Shown: in pieces, positions 46,101-61,100 of the stretch
Position numbering within the stretch: the stretch's first letter is position 1
How the letters are laid out: each line of letters opens with the position of its first letter
Assembly (NCBI GenBank): GCA_947568835.1
Contig: OX387603.1
Coordinates: forward strand, 14,036,651 to 14,100,650
DNA from: Protonemura montana
Taxonomy: Eukaryota > Arthropoda > Insecta > Plecoptera > Nemouridae
DNA length: 64,000 nt
Direction of reading: 5' to 3'
Notes under the pieces: model-generated
What the model saw: only the letters and a program-made list of their open reading frames with translations
What the model was told of the DNA's origin: nothing
The model's database searches: none
Made by a program: the position numbers and the translations under genes

Positions 46101-49100
46101 TCAAGGGGCAACGGACGGTGGCGTTGGTGTCGCCGATGCCCAGTGTGAACAGTGATAGCAACAGTATGAGTGAATCTAGTCATTCGAATTCAACCGGCCA
46201 ATCTAATTCGTCGGATAGCTCTGTGATTTATCGGCCCAGCGGAAGCGAGAGCGGAAGCGAGGGGGTCAAGAATATCGATAAGAACATCGCCGATGATAAG
46301 GTAGGTCGCGATTTCACATTCATCATCTCGTTTCTTAACGAATTCTGGGACATTTTAGCGAGATTTATTTTTTTGTCGTGTATTTTTCACCCTTTTCTAA
46401 CCTTATTGACTGCGGTTTACGAAACAGAGCCCAACGAGGCACGATACCAAATCTAATCGAAATTATTCGTGCTGAAACATTTTTTTTGCTCGAAATATTT
46501 CACAAAGCCGGCATGTGGCATTACAAAAAAACAACAGCTTCACTCATTAACCGCGGTACGCTCCTGCTTGTGCTAATCAATGGAATTAATAATTTCACTC
46601 TAATCTCCATTCCGCGCCTCGCTTTGATCAAGCATTCAAAAGCGCGTTTGATGTCGTAAATGCCCTGTTTGTAATTCCATTTTTTTTCGAGCTCTCGTGC
46701 TAATGGTCTGTGCTCTGGAGGGGACTTTAGACGCTTGGGATGGTCGCGCCCCGTTGGATTGAGTGACTGCTAATTTATTTGACCCTTCAGAAGATGGACC
46801 CCAAATTCGTTCGACACGTGATGCCAGCCTGGTAATGTCTTAGCTATTGGGAGAGAACGAATCGGAATGAGCAAGATAGATTCACTAAATTCCCTGAAGA
46901 GATCGAGAACCATATACTCCGTTCAGCGAGAGAACTCACTTCTCTAGCAGAGGCGCCACCGGTCGCTTTGGGGTGACATGCGGGCCAATCATTATAAAAA
47001 ATAAAAATAAAACACTGCAAATCATCTCTGCTGATATCCACAGTTTTATTTTTGCTCTAAAGCGTTTGTCGTGCCAAGATCTTTTGTTTTTTGTCTACCA
47101 GTTTTAACAACCTTGAAATTATTTTACAGATATAATAAGTATTTTGAAATTTAGCCACGGAAATCATAACTGCAATTTCATTCATGATTTGGTAGCAATT
47201 CCGAGGGGTAGTTCTGGTCTTGTGATCTTCTCTCACGGGCTAGACTTTACAATTTATAGAAGTTATCAAGGCAGTGACTGAGATCCCCGATTTTTTGTTT
47301 AACAAGGCAATAAAAAGTTCTAATACTTGCTAAATGCAGTTGCGCGAACAGCGCTCTATTTCTGCATCCAACGAAACACAAATATTCGCAGGGAACAGAA
47401 GAAATCTCTTTGCGGCTTCGTTACGCTAAAAGATTAGAATTAGTCACGGCTTTAACCTCAGGATCAACTTGTCAAAGACTGGCCGACAGCTGCAGCTGTA
47501 ACAGTGATCGAAAGCGATTTCAAGTTTTCAACACAGCTTACGAGATTCTGTAAAAACATTCCTGAAAAACGCCGCTTGTTTTTCAGGACAAGGACAGCAA
47601 GGACGACGACGGCTTCAGCTGCATCAACATCCAGCCGATGGAGCCGCTACTCAGAGGTTACAACCGGCCTCTGATTACACGTGTTACCCAACGCGCGCCC
47701 GTCGACATGACAGGTATTGTCCGAGTAATTGTTATTGTAGATGGGGGTTGCGAATAATTGGGCGCATTTTGGAAAAAATGGCAGCATTTTAAGTTAGCCA
47801 TTTAAATGGATTTAAACAGATTTAAACCCATTTTCAGCGCTGTGATCGATTCTGTAACACCCTGAAATACATTTTTAATTAAATTAATGCTTACGGATTA
47901 TGGATTGATCCTTTTTCTTTTTGTCTCGGCGTTTGGACGTTTTTGCATCTAGAAATATTTTTGTTATAAAATAATGCACTATTTATGTTTGTGAATCATC
48001 GTTATGTCCTTTGAAAGTGACGTTCAGCCGCCAACCTATTTGTGTTCTGTAAATTAGGTTACCGGCCGACTTCGGGCTCCCCTTCATACCTTCTAGGCTA
48101 GGTTTGGTTAGTCAGACAACGGCTCAGCTGTAAAATCACTATAAGCAGTATTCATTTCACTTATCTAAAATTTGAGCACAAAAACACCTGAACTTAACTA
48201 TTAGAGCGTAAAGAAAAGTCTCGTGTGTCAACCCGATTACCTCCCACCCTCCCCCGCTTGAATCTTCTCCAGAAGAGATAACTTTCCCCTCATCACGTGG
48301 CCACGTGCTCGGCACTAAGACGTTCGTTCGCACGTGTCCCCAGGTTACCTGTCCGACGGCGAGATGCTACGCAACGTTGGACTGGCGCCTGACAGCTGTG
48401 ACGGCTACATCAGCGAGGGGGGCGCCTCACTATACGCTCGACGAATGCAGGCACATCGCATCATCGACAGGTACGGCTCAAAAACCCTCTGGCTCAAAGA
48501 TCCCCTGGCTCAAAGATCCCCTGGCTCAAAGACCCTCTGGCTCGAAGACCCCCTGGCGCTATATGATTGAGTTGGTGCAACTGCGATAGATTGACGCGTT
48601 ATTTATTCAACATCCACACGGTCTCTAGAGGGATGGCTACTTCGGTTGATGTTGAGATCGGGTGACAGTTACTAATCGATCTGCACTTAGTGTTATTAAA
48701 GTTACACCTAATAGTAATCATTTGGTACAAAGTTGTCTAAGCAGTAAGCATTCCCCTTGTAGTGATTGAGTGATTCATTGCTGGGAGAAGGAAAGTTGTG
48801 GTGCCTCCCAAAAACTCGGTGCATTAGAATTTGTGATTACCTTGTAAGGTGTCATTATTTCAGTCTTTCTCGGCTTGAGCATCTTAGCTGGATGCATACC
48901 CACACCCCCTTCCGTCAGGTAAACATCAGAAGTATAATTGCACTGCAATGCAAAGCATTCGTCAACGAAGCCCAATTAATCAATGTTTACAGTTAACATA
49001 CATGTTTCAAAGGTAAATATTGACTTTACAAATGCCATTAGTTAGATAAACCTGAGTTTTTGGGATACCTTAACAGTTCGTGGTTTGTGTATGCGTATGG

Positions 49101-52100
49101 GATTATTTTATTCATGTCTATAATTTATTCTTCAGAATCTATGGCATTTTTTTGAGTTCTTAATTTCTTTCGCTAAGGCCTGCGTATTGAGCGATTGTCT
49201 AGAGGTGTTCTATGGAATGATAATAGGAAGGGCATGATTTATGAGAATAGAATCCACCCATTTTTCTATTCAGGGAGCATAGAAACTGTAACTATAATTT
49301 TTATAAATATATACCTACCGAACACTCTAAAATGATACGCCCATGTGTATGCTATAGTGGTCTCAAAAAGGAAGAGATGTTTCAAGGGACAAGCTATATT
49401 AACAGTGAGCTCTAAAGATTACGAACACTTTCAATTCTGTGTCAGAAAAGACGACCCAAAATTGCTCTGTAACAGTTAAGACTTAAAATTATCTTAATCC
49501 AGGGGTTGAAGCTTAAGGGTTGGCTTACCGCTAAGCTAGACTGCGCCCCAAATACTAGGATTATCTTTAGGAGTCAAATAATTTCTAGGGTTTTTTTTTC
49601 TTGAATAATTTCTTATTCGCATGGGTGGCCCGTTTTTAAAGCAAGCTTTTCCCGAGAATCTGTGAGAGGTTTTTGACTTTTCGATTATCAATTTCAGTAT
49701 TTTTCCTGCATCGAACTTAAAGATTTGCCTTCTGCGTTCCATATTTCCATATTTTTGCTATTCGATTTTATTAAAATCCTACTTGGACTCGTGTTACAAG
49801 AATTCAGTCGACTGAGAAAAAAATAAATAGAAACTGAAAATGAGAAAATACCGAGTTGCGAAAAGTTTCCCCGGTCGTCACGCTCTACGCAATTTGTTGT
49901 TTACCGTTCGTTGTTTTTGCCATTTTGTTTTAAGAGCGAGCTTTAACTGTCAGCTCTTTTCATATAAGCTTTTCACAAGGGATGACACTGACAGCAATGG
50001 GCATTTGCCAGTCGCATTTCAAGAATAAAAGAATGATGAAGTTGTTATGACCAGGCCGCGACAACTTTATGCATCGCACTGCAGAGAGAGCGTTTGGTCG
50101 CGTATTCAAACAAGCGGAAAAGTTTATGGGATCACTGCAGCAAATCGCCTAGATCCACGTAAACAGATATGGAAACGGTCCAACATTGCATGGAGACAAA
50201 CTTTTTCGGTAGCTGGCCGTTATTTTGCGCGGAATACATTTCCACAGAAAAGACACAACTATTTCATCTGACAAAATAAATTTTATTCTTCTTCCAGTAA
50301 AACTTCTCTATGATCATGACAAGTTGATGGTATCTTCAAATTGGAGCCTTTGCTCCGGAGAATTTTTCAAAGTAAGGTATTCTCTTGCAAGTCGCGTCTC
50401 GTCCAACTTTTCTTCAGATATATGTAAGGGAACATATAACTGCCAGATCGCCCTCTGAATGAGTAACACTTCTTATTCCCTCGAACTAATTCCTGCGTGC
50501 TTTTTTTCTCTGGTTTCATTCCGCCGCGAGCCGTGCATTTTAATTTTTTTCTCTTCCTCGGCATGTATTTTCGGTTTTTCACTCTCTTTTTTTTTTCGGC
50601 GTGTGAGCGAGTTGTTTCAAAACTATTATCAACGACACCCTTAAGGCATATTCAGTTACGAGAACAGCCGAATGTGTACGAACGGAAATTGGATCCCGTA
50701 ATGCAGGCTTCTCTGGGCAAACCTGATTAAAACCAACAAGGATAATCTCCTATCCTGTGATTCACGCGGATAACGCGCGCACACGTTATCAGGATCTTCG
50801 CAGCGTCTTCAAGTCACGCTCCCCAAGATATTACAGGATTTCCCCCAAAATCCCCCAAATTCCTTCTCCCCCAAAAACAGCCTCCGTCCCTGACAAAAGC
50901 GTCCCCACCACCACGGCGCCCCTGACAAAAGCTTAATGAACAACATTTGCGCGGTTAGCAATTATTTTCCTGACCCAATTAACGTATACCGGACCCAATT
51001 AACGACCCTGCAGCTCTCCCCATTCTCGTTAAGTGGAACTAGTGCAAGACCAGGTGACGCCAGTAAAAGATAATGGGGCTTCTGAGCCTAGTTTATGAAC
51101 ACGCTGGTTTCTGTTTACACCCTTGGTCACACGTGCGGAAAGCCCTCCCCCCCCCTTCTTTGTTTCACATGCACCCCTTCGATCAATACGCATCCTTTAT
51201 GCTCCCCTATTGTGACGTCACATCGGATGCGTCATACTTATCTGCGTAAACGCACCCTGTTCGAATCTCGATGTCTATTGCGAATCTTCTATAGTAGGAA
51301 AAGAACGGGGCAGTTCGTGTCGCAGCATTAATGTTCGAAAAGGGCGCGGTAGGGGAGAGATTCGTATGCAAATGAGAGATTTTGGTGCGCGGTGTCGCCG
51401 CATGAGGGTGGGTACGGCGTCGACGTTGGCGTCGGCGTCGCTCGGCGGATGGCGGATGGGGGAGGGCCATTGATTTAGTCGCGAGGTCGATACTGGCCAT
51501 GACGGTCTGTCTGGAGTTTCGCTGCTGGTCTGGCGACGAGGTGAGTCGTGAACCTCTCTCTAGCCACGCTATTTGATAACATATCTCTGACGGAGTTTTC
51601 AAGATCTGGTTGGTGAATTTTCCGATTTTTTTTAATGCCTGAAGTATATTTGGACACTTTTTTGTACCAAATGATTTTCCGTCATTCTTTGTTGCAAGAC
51701 ATTTAGCCGTTTTTTTTAACAGCGTTTTAGAAGTTTTCGATGCCAGACGAAAGTCTCAACGAAAACGCTGCGTGCTTTGGTTTAACTGGTCGAGTGGTGT
51801 GCTATTGACAGGCCAGGGTATAGGGTTCGAATCCCGCTGCCCCCTTTTCTCATTGTCCCGTCGAGTGGATTCTAGTTCACACCGTACTAAGCTCTAACTT
51901 GAAAGTTCAAGGCGAACGCTTCGAGTGTTGAAAACAACGATTATTTCCAGCAGCGTTAATAATTAAACAAGTTTTTCGCGTGCTCCAACTCTTTACCCGA
52001 TTGCTCCACGGATTGTCACAAAGGACCCCCGTACATTTCGGGGTGTGTAAAATATTTGGCGAACGACGGCGACGGTGACGCAAGCATTCGATCTCCCGTG

Positions 52101-55100
52101 GCCGTCGCCAGTCTGGCGCCTAGCTCTGCCCAAAACTCCAATAATCTCAAAAACTCTTTTTTGGGGGGAAGTGACCCTTTTCTTGGCAAGCTATTACATT
52201 TCTGCGACAGTTCAACACCCTCGCTAAAGCGCGACCCAGCACCGGCATTGATCATTCGCGTGCGTCGTTAATTCGCCGTTAAACTTTAATTAAATGCCGC
52301 AGAGTGACGTCGTTAAACCGGGTTAAATAGAATTACATTTTTTTTGTTACGCGGTCGACGTAATAAAGCTAAGGTCACATTAAATTCGGAAACACGTAAT
52401 CTAGCAAACAGCACGTTCAATTTATCTGGAAGCGATAAAACTCCCGGGTAATGTAGAAAAACTCATAAAATTGTATTCTAGAATTTCGTTCGTGTACCAG
52501 CGTAATCAACGAATACAGAAGGAAATTTTTGTATTGTTTGGGATTAAACCAACTCAGTCGCCTTTTTATTAATCTCGCCATACTTTTCCCGCCCAGCATC
52601 ATAAACAATGATAACTGCGATTATGCTCACCCCCACTCCCTTCTAGAGTGACTAACGACCACCCCTTTAAGGGGCTGATCATGTTTCTCGAGATAAGGGG
52701 GTCTAGAGGCGGTAGGGGAACCAAGGGGCACATGTGCTAATCGTGGGGACGATGATATATGAGTGTTTTGTGAAACGCGTTTTAATCATGCGATCCACTT
52801 CCTCCATGCGGCCAGTAATTTTTATTAATTAGTTAATCCTTCTACCCCGTGATATACCCTGACTAATATGTCACTCACAATTTCTCCGGGCAGTTTTGAG
52901 TGCGACCCTGGGTGCCTTTCACGGGGGCTGGACGGCAACGTGTCGCGGCCGGGTGAGGAGCGGCTCCCCATCGGCTCCCCAACGCAGGGAAGCCAGGGGA
53001 GCCAGGGCAAGAGACTAGGACGTGTCGGCGCCAATGGGACAGTCGGCTCCAGGAGTCCTTTGGGAAAAAACCCTGAACAACAACAACTACTACAACACCA
53101 ACAACAGCCGTCACCGTCGCATCAGGTGCATATAGTAAAACATTTTTATTACATGTCCCTTATGACTAATACTGTAGAGGAAGTAAACCCCATTAATCCT
53201 CTAAAAGGTTTGTGCTGTAGCGATGCTAGTGATCCTGAGGTGCTACGGTATCAACGTAATCTTGTCTTTTACAATGGTAGCACCACCACACACTGTAGCA
53301 CTAACTGTATGATGACATTCTTCGGGAACTGGGATCTGTCATACTTGAGTTTATTTCTGGCAAACCTGATTGCCCCAATTAGAGATACGTATGCGTTCAA
53401 AAGCACCGTTACAGTCTCTGTGATATAAGGTGATCTTAACACCACATGCCAAAACATGCCTTCTCTGATATAAAGAGAATCTATGTCCGTATTAACACCC
53501 CACAAATTCTTTCATTAACTCCATGATAAAACTTCTGAAATCATTGCCGAAAGTTGTTGCAGCAAGTCGCTGCGTGCTCTATCACGAATTCCTTTGAGAA
53601 CGAATCTCTTTGTTGTGTCACCAGCCGCAAGTTGTCTATCGAGTGGTCAGCTCTCGAGTGAAGAAGTCTGATAGCAGTCAACAGACCGACAACACGACGT
53701 GCCGAGCGCCCAGTCAAAGTAGCCAATGGAAGAAATACACAGACGTCGGCCGTGTACCCGAACTGCATCGGGAGAAGTATTCGGATGTAAGAATAACATT
53801 GAAAAGCTTTTTAATCTTTCTTGATCTTAATTTACTAACAGTTTTGTATATGACAAATATTGTATGGATGCAACCATCCATTTATAAAGCCGTAGTTGTG
53901 TTAGTGGGTGGGGGATGACGCCTTTAGTTGAGCGACAGTTTCAATTACTTTTCTTATCAGCCTCTCGACACTGTAAGGATTTGTCGAGGATTCCTTCTGG
54001 TTGAGTTGTTGTAGCTGTCTGAAAATCCCTTGGTTCTTTCCGGCGCGGTCTTATGAGCAAAGAACAGGTTACTGCAGTGCCATTTCCTCTTTACTAAAAA
54101 AAAAAGATGCATTACACATGTCACTCGAGTGACTTTATTCTGTTGTCCAAGGAAGTTTCCCAAAGAAAAACACGTGTAGAAGTGTATTTTCGTGTATTGA
54201 AGTGGCTTACTGAAGTGGTGTTGTGATCATAGGTCCCTCGAGTGCCCGAACTACACCGTGGGAAGTCGGACTTGGAGGCTGTCCGGCCGTCTTCTAAGTC
54301 ACGGGGCTCCAGTCATGGTCGCCGTCTTGAGAAGAGTGCAGACCGAAGTCCAGGAGACAAACCAAGGGAGGCGCCGAGGAAGATGGGTCAGTTGACTATA
54401 AAGTTTTGATCTTATGGTGGGCTTTCGTTATCCACCGGGCGTTTTGAAGATGTTTGAATAATTTATTAGTAAAGCATTTTGACGCGAGAATAAAATATCT
54501 AAAATGCGTAATAGGTAGCTTTTGTAGTAACTTTTCTGCAATGAAACATCGGTTTGGGTGGTAAGCTAATAAATAAGAAATCTATGCTACGGCCTTGGTA
54601 CATTTGCTACAAGCGAGAAAATATCATATTTTTTTTAGATAACTGCTAAGTGCAGTATTGACATTGCTATGCGCATTGTTATCTTGACACATTCTTCTTT
54701 GCTTTTATGCCTATTCTTAACAGGTTCTCACCAGAGATCTCCTTGAATTTCTGAAACGGCTAGTCATTCAATTTAAAAGGGGAAGTTCTATCATTTATTG
54801 TGATACATATTTCTGGTGTGATGAAATCATGACAGGAACATTTTAAATGCATCAGGTACAGTCTAAACACGGGAAACTGCCCTTTAGAAATTGTTTTTAA
54901 AGAGTTGTTGGATTAGATATGCAATTACCAGTAATGGAAAGCAAATTTTAAAAGTTTGCTGCATTTTTCGTCTACATAAATATTCAAACCTTGATCGCTT
55001 TTCATCCCAGACCAAATATTGAAAAAGTAAAATCCTCAATGATTAATTTCGTATCTCCCTTTTTAAAACTCTCTACATTCAAAAACCATCCTCTCAGTTC

Positions 55101-58100
55101 TTCTATTTCTGCTATGGAAACAGCAGCTCATACCTAACACACCACCGCAGTTCTGGACCTGCATTACCAAAACCGCTCTCTCCCCCTTGTAGCCGCTGAC
55201 AACTGCGTGGACAAGAGCAGCAAAGCACCGAAAGTGCGTGGTGTGCCGCAGAGCTTTGGCTATGTGAAGCGGGCGTCCCCCGCCAGCGGTGGAGTCAACA
55301 AGGGTGAGACGCGGACCGCGCAAGTGTCTGCCGTCCCGCGTACAAAGGTGAAGGTGTCCGGCGGGACGCAAACCTGCTCCGAGCTGCATCACTTCAAATC
55401 CTACTCGTTGACTGGGCCCACCGCCAGTCAGCTATCGCAAAGCGTGCGCGAACGGCTCATGCTCGGTGAGTTGTGGAGCAAAATGTTTTAATTGATCGTT
55501 AATCGTATCACAGCTTTGTTCTGTGCAAAGAATAGAATTGTTTTAATGATGTAGGGTAACCTTTTGAAACTCATTGTTATTGGCACCATATATTCAATGC
55601 AAATTAAAAGCATTTCCTTCAATGACAAATCATGGTCAAACCACATCTCACCATAAATATTTTCTTATGTATAGTATCCATATTCTTTTGTAGGTAAAAA
55701 ACGCAGACATCCACTAACCAAACGCGATCCAATTTCACAGGATCTCAAAGCCTTCCAAAGCCTGGCTCTAGTGAGTACGCCGCATGGTTCCGCAGTCCGC
55801 AACGTGTACGCCCTTCTGACGGCTCGCTCTCAGATACAACATACTCAAACTATGCCGAGCTGCACAACTACTACCGTGGCGGCGACGAGGGTTGGCGTGC
55901 AATGCGAACGGGACCCGTTGGAGGAGAGGAAGGGTGGCGCGGCTCCCGCACTGGCATAATAGAAGCCGAGAGCCTGGAGAGTCTCAGCTCCTTGCCAGCT
56001 CAGTTTCAGCATCGTGCTAGTCTGACGCATGCACGGCTTATGCTGCATCAGCGTGACAACAGTCCAAGGATGAACAGGAGCAATAGCATCAGGTGAGATT
56101 TGGTGGCTAACACAAAGGGGAAAGAGACAAAGCAATTGAGCTAAAGCCGGTGTAGGGGCTTATTGTGTAAAGATGTCATATAAGTTGTCGGGCATTATCG
56201 ATAGCACAGCCCATTTAGAACCATCCATATCCTTTCAAAGCAAATTGCAAAAATAAACTTGGCTTGAAGTATTGTGGTGGATAAACTAGAAAATAAAGAC
56301 TTTCTACAGTGTGGAACCACAAATATACAAATCTAACCAAGTCTTTTATTATTTCCAGATCCACCAAGTCAGAAAAGATGTACCCTTCGATGCTGGAACG
56401 CACTGAAGAGCACGAACCGTATTACTGCCTGCCTCTAAACGCTAGTCAACCAACGAGTCCCACACCGAGTCAAGTTTCTCAGGGGACGCGGTTCAATTCT
56501 CCATTGTCACCCATCCAACAGTCGGCATCGTCGTATGGGCTCAGTCGGACGAGCATGCCTTATCCCAACTGCCAGACGATGAACAAGACTAGCTCGAAAG
56601 ATGACGAAGGTAAGAAAAGGAATTGACAATCTATAGGAAATGTAACTATCATTTTTATGATGATTTAAGAGCTCATTAGCATTAAATCTACCAGCTAAGT
56701 ATGTCAATGCGATGATTAGCTGCTGCTTGTTCTTATATCTATTGCAGCCTTTGCTGACAATTCAAAACTACCATACAATAATCGATCTGGACAAATAAAT
56801 GTTTATTTTATTATTATTTTATAGGCCAAGCGTATTGACAGATACATACTTCATAACTGTATATTTTCTAAGCCCATTAGATGCACTCCTTGTCTCTGTG
56901 ATTTCTCTTATGAAGCTAAATATCCAAAACGCGCAGATCTGCAAAATGCATCGCATTGTTGATTGCAATCGTAATAAGGTTTACATATGCCTAGATTGAA
57001 CATTTTCTGATGGCTTATGAACATTTGAACGTTTCAGTCCACGGCTCGTCGGTGAGTCTGGTGTCCACGGCGTCTTCCTTGTACAGCACTGCTGAAGAGA
57101 AACAAGCGCACGAGATCCGAAAACTGCGTCGGGAACTGATGGACGCGCAGGAGAAAGTCAACACACTTACTAGTCAGCTAACTACCAATGTGAGTTTCTT
57201 GACGAGCGTGAATTGTTTATTGGAAATTATACATTTTCTTTGGCGGTTATCGTAACATGGTTTGGTTTTGTTTCAGGCGCACGTGGTGTCTGCCTTTGAG
57301 CAATCGCTGGCAAACATGACTCAAAGACTGCAGCAGCTAACCAGTTCTGCAGAAAGAAAAGTAAGCCAATACACAAATAGCTTTAAAAAAATCAAAACAT
57401 TCATATACTTCAATATTACATTGTATGAAATGAACACGTAGTTAAATGTAGGAATAAGGATATCTTTCTTTGATCAACATCGGAACTCGAGAAGAAATCC
57501 ACGTCAACCAGGTTGAACTGACAGATCAGGTTCAATCTCTGAACCTTGTCCCCTAGTTTTGAGAAAAATCAATCCAACAGTCTGTCGCTCCTGAGCTAAT
57601 CTTATTGTGTAATGCCACAGGACTGTGAGCTACTCGAGCTACGACAGGCTATGGAGGAGCTAGCTCAGCAGGAAAGTGCAAGTCCAACGCTAGCTCGTCG
57701 GCACACGATCAACTCCGGCGCCCCAGGAGAAGGCGGAGGCGAATTGGCACGCCAACTCTCAGCTGACTCGGTTTCCAGCATCAACTCTCTTTCGTCGGCA
57801 TGCAGCCATTCTAGCAGCAATCAAAGCAAAAAGAAAAAGAAAAAAGGATGGGTGAGTTGGTTGTATGGCTGATCACAGAGGATGGATTGCAATGACCCTT
57901 GAGTTTGCTTTGATGGGATCGGTGGTTTCAAGTAAGGCCAAGGTCACGATAGCTGAGACAAAGTGTGAGACATAAAACAAATTGGCATTTTGCAACGCTG
58001 AATACCTGAAGTTGCTCTTTTCAGAATGTGACTTATAAAGTTTGTACATACAAAAAAGTTTTGTTTTTTTATAACTAACAGAAACCAAATCTAAAAAGAA

Positions 58101-61100
58101 TAAAATACCACTGCGTTAAAGAAACGTAAAAACATGATGAAACATCTTGGTTTCAGCTTCGAAGCTCGTTCAGCCGGGCGTTTTCAAGGTCGAAGAAGAA
58201 CAAGAACGGGTCGGTCTCCGATGTTGAAGACTTCCGCGGGCCCAGTTCCGACGCATCGGCGCCTTCCTCCCCGATCCTCAACGGGCACATGCCGGTGCAT
58301 GGGCTGAAAAACAGCCAGTCCTCTTGCGCGTAAGCCTCTGCTCATTCTCTGATTTCATCTATTTGCTTGCAGCTTTTTCAACTTCATTAAGTTGTGTTCC
58401 TTATTTCCTCTCCCCTGTTACACATTCCAACCTTTAGGTAATCAAAACTGAACTTATATGTTTTGATTATTCTTGGGAAACATTGGTAATCAGAAAAATC
58501 AATTCAGTTTGCATTTGATATGTTATAATGGGAAGCTGCCTAAATTTCTCCTCGTGTGTTCTAGCCATCTCATCTCTGGATATCTTTTCAGGCTTTACAG
58601 CAAGGAGGGAGCCGTGGACCAGGTGGACGAGCTGAGACGACAGCTGCGTGAGAAGGACTTGGTGCTGACTGACATCCGTCTCGAGGCACTCAGTTCGGCT
58701 CACCAGCTCGAGTCCCTCAAAGACACGGTGTTAAAGATGAGGGTGAGTGTTGCACGTTTAAAGATAACATTCTTTCTTTGCTTTTAATTTGAATTTGCAT
58801 TAGAGCTGTTGGTAGTAAGATAAAAAATCTTAACTGAATTTTTGTCGGAAACAATAAAGAGTACTTACATTTTTTTTTAGGAAAATGGGAGCTTGCTTTT
58901 ATTATTGTAATTGTGTATACAGAATTTTTAAATACTATTTCTGATAGCAATAGAAGTAGAACAGTTTCTACTTGACTGCCAATGTTTGCAATAACTAGAA
59001 AGCAAATGAGGAGGGATTGAAAACTTTTAATATGGAAGCATTTTTTATTTTTATTTTTAATGCTCGTCCCCATCTCAATTTCCACTTATCACACATCAGG
59101 CTCATCATTTCCTCACTCGCTCCACTTATCACAATTTTGGCCTTATCATTAGATCACTAGAGAATCAATTTAGGTTCTCAAACAATGCGATTCGTTGAAA
59201 ACATAAAGCAAATGGTAATGGTAATTAAAATGGTAATTCCATTTGTAGAACGAGATGATGAACCTGAAGCAAGACAACGACCGACTGCAGCGTCAGGTGA
59301 TGAGCAAGTCGCTGTCGTCATCCCAAACGTCGCTTGCTCAGCCCGGTTGCGAGCGACGCTATTCGATGACTGACGCCGGCACCGGCAACTGTGAGCTCGA
59401 CGGCCAACGGGTGCTGGTCTCCGTGCTGCTAGGATCACATGGAAGCTACGAGAAGTACATCGAGGACGGCGGCGCAGAGTGCGTCATCGCTGCCATACAA
59501 GTTGGCAACAAGACTAGTTGGGAGATGCTGGACGTTTCCATTCGTAGAGCGATGAAGGTTAGTAGGGTCTCGATAATATTTCTTTTTACATTGTGAAAAT
59601 CAGTTGGCTGACCTTATCCTGGTTAGGACAGTTCAAATGGTCACCTCAATTAGTGTAAGAAATACCGAACCATTACAAGAAAACTGAGTCCCCTATTTTA
59701 ATCCATTTTAATCAACTATAGTTGAATTATGGACTTCTTTTACTACCTTTAACCATATACGTGTAGTAACATAAGATAACAGAATTGAGCAGCTCTGTCA
59801 GGCATCTTCAGCTTCGCTGCATCTTGATTTGTACCAGAAGTTGAATCTACCATTTAGTCTTGAATGCTTGACAGTACTTCATGTTTTTAAAGTTGCCTAC
59901 AAAAAATGCTATTTTAGGAAATGTCAGTACAAAATGATCATTTCAACCAAAGATATTAGTAAATAATCTTTGGTTGTAAATTTATATTAATTATGAAGGC
60001 AAGAGTATTGTTCTAGGAACCAAACTGGCTAAGATGAGTTTTCAAAGAATGAAGCAACAAAACAAATCAGATTTTACTCCTGTATTTCTTGCTAACCTTC
60101 AGGAATACGTTAATCAAGTGGATTCAGCGACGAGCCTTGGTCTGAGCAGCGACTCTGCTTGGAGTTACCACATCGGGGAAGTGGCGCGCAGCCAGGAGTC
60201 AACCGAGCTGCCCGATCTGCTCCCCTGCGGTTACATCGTAGGGGATGTCAGGATTCGGGTGTGTCTGAAAGGGGCCCTGCAAAGCGGGAGCGTGGACGCG
60301 CTGGCTTTCGAAACGCTCATTCCGAAGGCTATCGTACAGAGGTGAGATTTAATGTTGCTTCACCTTTATAAAAACTTGGTGAGGTGTGCCTCGTTTATAG
60401 AAGTTTATAAATTATAGTCGGTTAAGTTTAGAAGTGTTATACTGAGCTTTTCTAGATGTAGAATATGATCACCTTTGTGATGCTAAGAAATTCACAATCC
60501 AAAAATTGGTAAAATTTCTTCATGCCATTTTCTTGGTTTTTGTATTTTGGAGAAATCAAAAACAAAACACAGGATACTAACTGGTATTTTTCCTGCAGGT
60601 ATGTGTCACTTCTTAGCGACCATCGGCGAATAATCCTCTGTGGCCCCAGCGGAACGGGGAAGTCTTACCTTGCAAACAAACTCGCCGAATTTCTCGTGTG
60701 CCGAGACGACAAAGAGTCGTCAGCTGAGGCGGTTGCCACTTTCAAGTAAGTCTTACAACAATTCATATTTCTTTAACTATTTACTATAGTTGCATTATTG
60801 TTATGAATTTTTTTTCGATTGTGCATATAGTTGAACTAGCAGGACAACTGCCATCATATTACCTGGCTTGTGATTCTTAACTTTACGTGACTAAGAGATG
60901 AAACCAAATTTCCAATTTAGACAATACTTCCACAGTGGATTGTGAACCATGGTCATTAAAGATTTCATCTTACATCAATGCAATGCCACGAGTCTCCATG
61001 CAAACTTAACAAATCGCAGAACTTAAAAAATAATTTTAATTTCAGTGTCGACCACAAGAGCAGCAAAGAATTAAGACAATACTTAGCCAACGTAGCTGAC

